The position numbers and the translations under genes are program-made. Of a stretch of DNA of 52,618 nucleotides, positions 9,763 to 15,726 are shown piece after piece. This stretch comes from a virus. The notes under the pieces were generated by a model. That model saw only the letters and a program-made list of their open reading frames with translations, was not told the DNA's origin and searched no databases. Each line of letters opens with the position of its first letter. The stretch's first letter is position 1. The stretch lies in IMG/VR virus record IMGVR_UViG_3300005527_000074, positions 1 to 52,618 of that record; one strand, given 5' to 3'.

Positions 9763-10032
9763 ATGAAAGTAGTTCGACTGGATCGCAGATTCAAGCAATA
9801 CAAAAACCACGGGCATGTGATTGCTGTGCGATGTAAATCATGGCTTGAGGAAGGCGTTCCTCTTGAAAAAATATGCGATACCAAACTGGGAGCCCGAGGC
9901 TACATGCCCGACAATGACTGGCATTCATATTTTGGCAAAGTCAACGGGCGCGGCCTACGTCCGTTTTGGATCACATTCCGCCGGGAATCAGATCTTACTT
10001 TAGTACTACTTTCTGCCAACTTGACCAAATAA
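9763..10032 (+). CDS. Hypothetical small basic protein
   Basis: An 89-aa protein, MKVVRLDRRFKQYKNHG..., with many Arg and Lys residues and a C-terminal FRRESDLTLVLLSANLTK. I do not recognise the family. The ATG at 9763 is chosen because it sits 6 nt after the -10 box; an upstream in-frame TTG would lie within the promoter. There is no good ribosome binding site, so translation probably starts on a leaderless mRNA. Its 3' end contains the next promoter (10021-10049). The early-type promoter and small size suggest an early host-takeover or regulatory gene, which is inference only. Confidence 0.6.
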   Translation: MKVVRLDRRFKQYKNHGHVIAVRCKSWLEEGVPLEKICDTKLGARGYMPDNDWHSYFGKVNGRGLRPFWITFRRESDLTLVLLSANLTK

Positions 10033-10049
10033 TCACTATCTGCTATAAT
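10021..10049 (+). promoter_or_regulatory. Sigma70-like promoter
   Basis: TTGACC at 10021-10026, a 17-nt spacer and TATAAT at 10044-10049 with TGC upstream. The -35 box overlaps the stop region of the preceding gene. The transcript would have a leader of about 20 nt containing CAGGAG before the ATG at 10077. Confidence 0.85.
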
Positions 10050-10076
10050 ACACACTTGTTCACTACAGGAGTCCGT

Positions 10077-10364
10077 ATGCAAAAGGCAGCAAATTTTGTT
10101 GCAAAGTACTCTACTGCCAACAAGTCCAAAGCAGTTGTGCCCTATGACCTAATAAAAGCCACAGAAAAATGGGTGGAATACAGCCTGGACATTGTTGACA
10201 TGAATCGTATTTTGATGAAGTCAGACTTTGACACCAAATGGCGGCTGATGGAGGCTCTTGATGTTGCAGAGCGCAAACGAAAGTACATGTACAACCACAA
10301 AAACTTCAAACTCAAACGTGCCACGGAATTGTTTGAACTGTGCCGAGATTTAACTGTAAAATAA
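10077..10364 (+). CDS. Hypothetical protein
   Basis: A 95-aa, mostly helical, lysine-rich protein (MQKAANFVAKYSTANKSK ... ELFELCRDLTVK). The start at 10077 is set by the promoter at 10021-10049 and an AGGAG element 4-5 nt upstream; a longer in-frame ORF from 9966 would read through the promoter. It is followed after 12 nt by the 377-aa gene, probably on the same transcript. I do not recognise the family. Confidence 0.65.
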   Translation: MQKAANFVAKYSTANKSKAVVPYDLIKATEKWVEYSLDIVDMNRILMKSDFDTKWRLMEALDVAERKRKYMYNHKNFKLKRATELFELCRDLTVK

Positions 10365-10376
10365 GTAAGGACACAC

Positions 10377-11510
10377 ATGAGCACCACATTCAAAATTAAA
10401 CTGCTAAACCCCCGCAGTTCCGACACCAACATTCTTGGGATGGAGCCAACTTGGCAAGTCCAACCCACTGAGTATCGCATCACAGCATTGAGCAAAGCGT
10501 TCACCTGGTACAATTATTTTTACGGCAAAAAAGATGCCCGTGACATGATTGTGAATTATTTGGAAACACATGGTCGAAAGGCCGATGTGCGACTGCTCAA
10601 AGGCATTCCTGACTCGGCCATCCGCTTGACCACAGGCTGGTTGTGCCGCATGACCATGCTGGGCCTGGAGTTGAACGACAGCGAACAGGCTAGATTACAA
10701 AGCCAATTGAGAGAAATACTGGACAGCAAACAAAACACAGTGGAAGAAGCCCCAGAAGAACCAGTGGCGCCCAAGATCACAATTCAAGATCGTCTGCGTG
10801 AAAAAGCCAACGAGTGCGACGGTGAGCTAGAGGGCTTGTTTGACGAGTTCTTGTTGAGTGGTGCCAAGATGACCGCAGACTTCAAGCCTGTGGTGATCAT
10901 GCGTGGATTGAACATAGCGCCACAAATGGTCAGTCAAATTTCTGACAACTGGAAACGCAAACTGTCAGAGTTTGAACGTGTGGTAGAAGGTAAGGATGCA
11001 CAACTGGTTGAGGGCTACAGTCATCTCTCCAAGATTCAAATGCGCAACGTAATCAAGTTCTGCGAAGCTGTGATCAACGACTGCGGTGCTTATGTACAGA
11101 TCAAGAAAGTGGAACGCAAGCCACGCAAGGTCAAAGCAGTGCCACCCGAAAAACGTGCGGCTAAGTTTAAGATTCTGGCAGAATTTGCTGAACTCAAATT
11201 GAAATCATTACCGGCTGCAAGCCTTGTGGACAAGAGCGAAGCTTGGTTGTATGACACTAAAAAACGCAAATTGATTCACTTGGTAGCAGATGAATATGCC
11301 AAGGCCTTCACAGTCAAGAGCAACAGCATCATTGGTTTTTCTACAGCAGAAACCCTGCAAAAAACTGTGCGCAAACCACAGGACGTGGTCAAGGCCATGC
11401 AGGCCGCGGGCAAGCCAGCGGCACGTAAGATGTTTAAAGAGCTTACTACTACAGAAACTGCATGGAATGCTCGAGGTACTGAGAATTTGATTATACTCAA
11501 GTCTTGGTAA
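10377..11510 (+). CDS. Conserved phage protein of unknown function
   Basis: A 377-aa soluble protein behind an AAGGA ribosome binding site. An N-terminal domain (ITALSKAFTWYNYFYGKKDA) is followed by a charged, Pro/Glu-rich linker around residues 125-140. A helical middle and a basic segment near residues 240-265 (KKVERKPRKVKAVPPEKRA) come next, then a C-terminal beta-type domain with a KKRKLIHLVADEYAKAF region. No catalytic motif is visible. The basic patch could bind nucleic acid, but that is a guess. It shares the upstream early-type promoter and lies just before a late-type promoter. Confidence 0.6.
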   Translation: MSTTFKIKLLNPRSSDTNILGMEPTWQVQPTEYRITALSKAFTWYNYFYGKKDARDMIVNYLETHGRKADVRLLKGIPDSAIRLTTGWLCRMTMLGLELNDSEQARLQSQLREILDSKQNTVEEAPEEPVAPKITIQDRLREKANECDGELEGLFDEFLLSGAKMTADFKPVVIMRGLNIAPQMVSQISDNWKRKLSEFERVVEGKDAQLVEGYSHLSKIQMRNVIKFCEAVINDCGAYVQIKKVERKPRKVKAVPPEKRAAKFKILAEFAELKLKSLPAASLVDKSEAWLYDTKKRKLIHLVADEYAKAFTVKSNSIIGFSTAETLQKTVRKPQDVVKAMQAAGKPAARKMFKELTTTETAWNARGTENLIILKSW

Positions 11511-11512
11511 TT

Positions 11513-11520
11513 TATAAATA
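11513..11520 (+). promoter_or_regulatory. T4 late-type promoter, consensus octamer
   Basis: A perfect TATAAATA lies 4 nt before the ATG at 11525 of the radical SAM gene. There is no Shine-Dalgarno sequence in the remaining gap. The expected start site falls at or inside the ATG. Confidence 0.75.
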
Positions 11521-11524
11521 GGTA

Positions 11525-12406
11525 ATGCACGTCATTCCCAACAAGGTTGATTTTTATATCACCAATGTTTGTAATTTAACCTGCGATAATTGCAACAGAT
11601 TTAACAACTACAAATTCACTGGATGGCAACGTTGGAGCGACTATGCTGACGTTTACAAACAGTGGAGCAAACAAGTCAAGCTCACTGCTATTACTATAAT
11701 GGGCGGTGAGCCTTTTCTCAATCCCACGCTGGTAGATTGGGTACAAGGACTAAACAAGACATTTAACACTAGTGTTCAAATTCTAACCAATGGCACAAGA
11801 TTCAAACACATGCCTGAATTGTACCCCTTGTTGAAATATGTTGACAGCAACGGAGTGATGAATCACATTGGAGTTAGCTTACACAATCTTGAAGAACTTG
11901 AAACCTTAAAACAAGACATCTGTAATTTTTTACAAGGGCCAGTTAAAGAAACTTCAATAACTGATTCAGACAATTGGGACGGGTGGTCTTTTGTTGATGT
12001 AAATGGTGTAACAGTAAGAGTGTTTATCAAGGATGAGTTTGGTCCTTCAGCCCTTCGCGTAGACTATCGAAAACAATTAACTATACACCGAAGCGATCCC
12101 AATTTGGCGCATCAGGCATGCGGCTTTGTAAAGTGGAAAAGTTATCATTTTGTCAAAGGCAAACTTTACAAATGTGCCCCAGTTGCATTATTACCAGAAT
12201 TTGATAGACAACATCCGTTGCCGTTGTGGCCTGGCGAAAGAGAAATATTAGGTTCGTACAAACCACTGACTGTAGAAAACTACGATGAGTATTCTAAACA
12301 GTTTTGGGAAACACTTGATGATCCGGTGCCGCAGTGCCAATTTTGTCCAGTACATGTGACTGTTCAAAAAATATTTCCAATTAGAAAAAGATCATTCAAT
12401 GATTGA
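11525..12406 (+). CDS. Radical SAM protein
   Basis: A 293-aa protein with the [4Fe-4S]-binding CX3CX2C motif at C16, C20 and C23 (VCNLTCDNC), followed by a GGEPFLNP motif and a QILTNGT strand typical of the SAM-binding barrel. C-terminal cysteines at about 199, 217, 271 and 274 (QCQFC) could bind an auxiliary cluster, as in SPASM or twitch proteins. Radical SAM enzymes generate a 5'-deoxyadenosyl radical; the substrate here is unknown. It differs from the pair at 28.8-31.7 kb, whose extra cysteines are N-terminal. Its end overlaps the next gene by 8 nt, suggesting a two-gene unit driven by the TATAAATA box. Confidence 0.85.
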   Translation: MHVIPNKVDFYITNVCNLTCDNCNRFNNYKFTGWQRWSDYADVYKQWSKQVKLTAITIMGGEPFLNPTLVDWVQGLNKTFNTSVQILTNGTRFKHMPELYPLLKYVDSNGVMNHIGVSLHNLEELETLKQDICNFLQGPVKETSITDSDNWDGWSFVDVNGVTVRVFIKDEFGPSALRVDYRKQLTIHRSDPNLAHQACGFVKWKSYHFVKGKLYKCAPVALLPEFDRQHPLPLWPGEREILGSYKPLTVENYDEYSKQFWETLDDPVPQCQFCPVHVTVQKIFPIRKRSFND

Positions 12407-13343
12407 TGATGTGTATCAAGGCGAGGCATACATTAAATCTAGTTGCCTTCAGCGTGAGCAAAACGTTGCGGCACTGCTTCAAGACCTAATAGGCAACCTT
12501 GGGTACAAACAAATTGACGACGCTAAAGTTTGTTGGCAAGCTGGCTTGCACAATGCAGTTGTAAGATTAGGAGACGACTTTAACACCTGCTACTCAGTGT
12601 TGACATTAAAAAACTCCAACCAACGGTTTCCAGAAAACACAGTTGTTATAACTGACAACAAAGTTTTATCTACCCCTGACTGTACTGTGTGTAAGTTGCC
12701 TGACAGCTACTGGGGAATTTTTTATTATCAACCCAACGGGGAATTTCTGCCCCAAAAAAATCTTCATCTAAGTATAAACCGTGGAGATTCTCAACGTCAG
12801 GCAATTCTCAAAGAGTTTGTTAATGTTCGTGGAATCACTGAACAAGATTACCTGAACTACAATGCAGGCAGTACCAGTGACAGTCCAATTTTAAATCGCA
12901 TGGTAAGTTTTGAAACAGCAAATTTGCAGAGTTGGGTTAATCTTGTAGTTGAAACCTATGCTGGTGACGACACCATAACGTTTAGTGAAAAAACTTTTAG
13001 AGCATTGCAAACGCCAGCCCCTTGGATGTTGTATGCTTGCAGAACTACAATCAGTTACTTGAAATCGTTGGGGTTTGATGTACTAGATGATGTAATAGAT
13101 CATGGATATGAAAATACCTATCAAACAGGAGTCAACGGGGCTGATAAAATTCAAGACTGGCTAAAATATGCAGTTCAAAATTTAAGACACGCTAGATCAT
13201 ATCCCAATTTGGCTGTTCGATGCCAGCAAGCTGCCATACACAATCAACAATTACTTGCAGCCTGGCAAAAACGCTGGCCCTTGGATTTTTCTACCTGGCT
13301 GCCCTCTGCGATCAATGCGCTAAATATGCAACTACAGGATTAA
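12399..13343 (+). CDS. Putative glycosyltransferase-like protein
   Basis: A 314-aa protein overlapping the radical SAM gene by 8 nt. The middle and C-terminal parts contain VNLVVETYAGDDTITFSEKT, FRALQTPAPWMLYACRTT and YLKSLGFDVLDDVIDHGYEN. This E-T...F-S-E-K-T-F...P...L-K-S-L-G-F...D-D-x-Y-E pattern resembles the C-terminal half of fucosyltransferase-like GT-B proteins found in large aquatic phages and viruses. The N-terminal domain is unrecognised. A role in glycan transfer together with the adjacent radical SAM protein is inference. Confidence 0.55.
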   Translation: MIDDVYQGEAYIKSSCLQREQNVAALLQDLIGNLGYKQIDDAKVCWQAGLHNAVVRLGDDFNTCYSVLTLKNSNQRFPENTVVITDNKVLSTPDCTVCKLPDSYWGIFYYQPNGEFLPQKNLHLSINRGDSQRQAILKEFVNVRGITEQDYLNYNAGSTSDSPILNRMVSFETANLQSWVNLVVETYAGDDTITFSEKTFRALQTPAPWMLYACRTTISYLKSLGFDVLDDVIDHGYENTYQTGVNGADKIQDWLKYAVQNLRHARSYPNLAVRCQQAAIHNQQLLAAWQKRWPLDFSTWLPSAINALNMQLQD

Positions 13344-13346
13344 ATC

Positions 13347-14114
13347 ATGGCAGAACAGCAAGACACATTATCTCAACTCAAGCAAAATCTCAATGAGTAT
13401 GTACAACTTCAGCTGGGTGCACAGATCATTGATCTGGAACTTGATCCCGAGCACTACGAAGCCGCGTATCAAAAAACCATTGGCACCTATCGTCAACGTG
13501 CCAATAATGCCTATGAGGAAAGTTACAGCTTCTTTTACTTGGTCAAAGACGAAAACGTTTACACACTGCCTCAAGAAGTCATCAGTGTGCGACAGTGTTT
13601 TCGTAGAACGTTTGGTGATGCCACAGGCCCATACGCAAGTAATTTTGATCCGTTCAGCCAGGCCAGCTTGAATGTTTATTTGATGAACTTCAACGTGTCT
13701 GGTGGCCTGGCCACTTACGACTTTTATTCACAGTATGTAGAACTGGCTGCTAGAATGTTTGGTGGGTACATGAACTACACCTACAATCCTGTCACAAAGA
13801 AGTTGCAGTTGATTCGTGATCCCAAAAACACCGGAGAAGCTGTGTTGCTATGGACTTACAACTTGAAACCAGAAATCAACTTGCTCAGCGATTTCCAAAT
13901 CCAACAATGGATCAAGGACTACATGGTAGCCAACTGCAAGATGATCATTGGTGAAGCACGTGAGAAGTTTGGGCAAATTGCAGGCCCACAAGGCGGCGGT
14001 ACCCTAAATGGCACTGCCATGAAAGCCGAAGCCAAAGAAGCCATGGCTGATCTCATTGGTCAATTGGTAAACTATGTGGATGCCAGCCAGCCATTAACTT
14101 GGGTAATTGGTTAA
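13347..14114 (+). CDS. 13: Neck protein gp13
   Basis: A 255-aa protein similar to T4 gp13. The start region LKQNLNEYVQLQLGAQIIDL parallels T4 LKDVILRRLGAPIINVEL, and a Tyr-rich SYSFFYLVKDENVYTLP block, a QWIKDYMVANCKMIIGEARE helix and a C-terminal PLTWVIG (T4 ends PFGILVG) follow. In T4, gp13 and gp14 form the neck that closes the filled head and accepts the tail. Here gp13 is on the plus strand, more than 3.6 kb from gp14, which is inverted. It is followed by an early-type promoter. Confidence 0.85.
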   Translation: MAEQQDTLSQLKQNLNEYVQLQLGAQIIDLELDPEHYEAAYQKTIGTYRQRANNAYEESYSFFYLVKDENVYTLPQEVISVRQCFRRTFGDATGPYASNFDPFSQASLNVYLMNFNVSGGLATYDFYSQYVELAARMFGGYMNYTYNPVTKKLQLIRDPKNTGEAVLLWTYNLKPEINLLSDFQIQQWIKDYMVANCKMIIGEAREKFGQIAGPQGGGTLNGTAMKAEAKEAMADLIGQLVNYVDASQPLTWVIG

Positions 14115-14143
14115 TTGACAACGTCACAGTGACCTGCTATAAT
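14115..14143 (+). promoter_or_regulatory. Sigma70-like promoter with operator-like inverted repeat, predicted leaderless
   Basis: TTGACA at 14115-14120, a 17-nt spacer and TATAAT at 14138-14143 with TGC upstream. The spacer contains the perfect inverted repeat GTCAC-A-GTGAC (14123-14133), a possible repressor site. The -10 box ends 5 nt before the dexA ATG. Confidence 0.85.
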
Positions 14144-14148
14144 ACAGC

Positions 14149-14670
14149 ATGGACTTGATGATTGACATGGAAGGCCTTGCTACAGGCCCTGAAACTTGTA
14201 TTCTCACTATTGCCGCACAAGGTTTTGATCCTCTTGGCGATGGCTACTACCCTGACAAGTTTTACTATGCCAGGGTTGATCTTGAAAGCCAACCCAATCG
14301 TAAAATTGAACAAGGCACCATAGAGTGGTGGGCCACACAAAAAGAAGCACAAGCAGAAGCCTTTGCTGAAGAAGGTCGTATACCTTTGGACGAGGCACTG
14401 GACGGATTAGGTAAACTGATTTGGCACTCCAAGCGTATCTGGGCCCAAGGTCCCACGTACGACATGACCATCTTGGAGCATGCTTACAAAAGCTACAACA
14501 AACCCATTCCCTGGCAGTACTACTCAGTGCGGGACAGTCGCACAGTGTTTGGGTTGTGGCCAGGCTTAGAAAAGCCCCCTACAAGCCATCATGCATTAGA
14601 AGATTGCCGCAGACAAATTGGCCTGTTGCAAGACACACTTAAATACTTCAAAATAAAGGAACTGGCATGA
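14149..14670 (+). CDS. dexA: DexA-like 3'-5' exonuclease
   Basis: A 173-aa DEDDh exonuclease. Exo I is IDMEG (D6, E8), Exo II includes GPTYDMTILEHAY (Asp near 105) and Exo III is HHALEDCRRQ near residue 150. A TIEWWATQ segment matches T4 DexA TIEWWKNQ. T4 DexA is a non-essential 3'-5' exonuclease of nucleotide metabolism. The ATG follows the -10 box by 5 nt without a Shine-Dalgarno sequence, implying a leaderless message. It overlaps the dNMP kinase start by 4 nt (ATGA), so the two are one early operon. Confidence 0.9.
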   Translation: MDLMIDMEGLATGPETCILTIAAQGFDPLGDGYYPDKFYYARVDLESQPNRKIEQGTIEWWATQKEAQAEAFAEEGRIPLDEALDGLGKLIWHSKRIWAQGPTYDMTILEHAYKSYNKPIPWQYYSVRDSRTVFGLWPGLEKPPTSHHALEDCRRQIGLLQDTLKYFKIKELA

Positions 14671-15323
14671 TCATTGGCATCTGTGGATTCATTGGCTCGG
14701 GCAAGGACACCATTGCAGATTACCTAGTTAATTTGCATCACTTTCGTAGAGAAAGTTTTGCCAACAGCCTTAAAGATGCTGTAGCACAGGTGTTTGGGTG
14801 GGACAGAACCATGCTGGAAGGCCGCACCAAACAGGCCCGCGAGTGGCGTGAAGTACGTGATGAGTGGTGGAGCAATCGATTGGGCTTAAATATTACCCCG
14901 CGTTGGGTGCTACAGCAGTGGGGCACAGAAGTATGTCGTCGTGGGTTTCATGATGACATCTGGATTGCTGCACTAGAAAACAAGTTACGCAACAGTCAAG
15001 ATGATGTGGTGATCAGTGACTGCCGCTTCCCCAATGAAATTACTGCCATTAGAGCAGCCGGGGGCAAAGTCATTAGGGTAGTGCGTGGGCCTGAACCTGA
15101 TTGGTATCAAGATGCTGTGAATGTCAACGAAGGTCGGGGTAACATGAGTTGGATGATCAGTCGTGAGCGACTAAAAACTCTAAAAATTCATGCATCAGAA
15201 ACTGCTTGGGTAGGCACAAAATTTGATTTAGTATTAGACAACAATGGTACGCTGGATCACCTATACCAACAAGTCAAGCAGTTGGCTACTGGTCAGGCTC
15301 AAGATCACCCGGCAGCCAAGTAG
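14667..15323 (+). CDS. 1: Deoxynucleoside monophosphate kinase (T4 gene 1 type)
   Basis: A 218-aa kinase with the P-loop GFIGSGKDT at residues 7-15, a RRESFANSLKDAVAQVFGWD substrate-side segment, LLQQWGTEVCRRGFHDDIW-like helix and VVISDCRFPNE strand. All of these are typical of phage dNMP kinases, which phosphorylate dGMP, dTMP and 5-hydroxymethyl-dCMP in T4. It is translationally coupled to dexA by a 4-nt overlap. Its last 38 nt run into the 3' end of the convergent HNH gene. Presence of this kinase does not by itself prove modified bases. Confidence 0.9.
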   Translation: MIIGICGFIGSGKDTIADYLVNLHHFRRESFANSLKDAVAQVFGWDRTMLEGRTKQAREWREVRDEWWSNRLGLNITPRWVLQQWGTEVCRRGFHDDIWIAALENKLRNSQDDVVISDCRFPNEITAIRAAGGKVIRVVRGPEPDWYQDAVNVNEGRGNMSWMISRERLKTLKIHASETAWVGTKFDLVLDNNGTLDHLYQQVKQLATGQAQDHPAAK

Positions 15324-15633
15324 AGTCATATCTGTGTAGGTCAGCTACACAATTCAAACACACTGTTTTTAAGTTCCTTAACTCACAGTTGTCAAGATTA
15401 CCGTCTACATGAAACACCAATAACTGACTGTGGTGTCTTGCTTTAAACCCACATCGATCACATGTGGGTTTTTTCTTGTAGCCTGCTGCTTCCCATCTTG
15501 GCACACGCCGTTTGATTCCTTTGCCCTTGCGTAAACATGTTTCGCATCTTGATCGGTAATGCACACGATCTTCTTTGATATAATTAATAGCACACAGACG
15601 TTGGTTGCAGGCTTGACATACTGGTCTTTTCAT
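15286..15633 (-). CDS. HNH endonuclease-like zinc protein
   Basis: A 115-aa protein with two zinc-knuckle pairs (CQAC...CETC near residues 6-40 and CDRC...CLNC in the C-terminal half). An HNH-like core LVFHVDGNLDNCELRNL is followed by KTVCLNC. Such small HNH proteins in T4-like phages are usually free-standing homing or nicking endonucleases. The ATG at 15633 (MKRPVCQACNQRL) is preferred over an upstream in-frame ATG at 15696 because a perfect TATAAATA sits 4 nt before it. It is transcribed against the dNMP kinase gene and overlaps its 3' end by 38 nt. Confidence 0.75.
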   Translation of the reverse strand: MKRPVCQACNQRLCAINYIKEDRVHYRSRCETCLRKGKGIKRRVPRWEAAGYKKKPTCDRCGFKARHHSQLLVFHVDGNLDNCELRNLKTVCLNCVADLHRYDSTWLPGDLEPDQ

Positions 15634-15637
15634 GCTG

Positions 15638-15645
15638 TATTTATA
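15638..15645 (-). promoter_or_regulatory. T4 late-type promoter for the HNH gene
   Basis: On the minus strand a perfect TATAAATA is followed by CAGC and then ATG (15633). The 4-nt gap equals that before the genes at 11525, 21777 and 28830. Confidence 0.7.
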
Positions 15646-15694
15646 GTGGACCTTTGCCAAAGGGCGTCGTAAAGCACTGTTTTTGCCGGTTGCC

Positions 15695-15702
15695 AATAAA
15701 TA
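15695..15702 (+). promoter_or_regulatory. T4 late-type promoter for gene 18
   Basis: AATAAATA lies 24 nt upstream of the gp18 ATG. The leader contains GAAAAGGAC as ribosome binding site, so this late gene has a conventional leader. Confidence 0.65.
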
Positions 15703-15726
15703 TTAGAACTTGAAAAGGACCCCACT

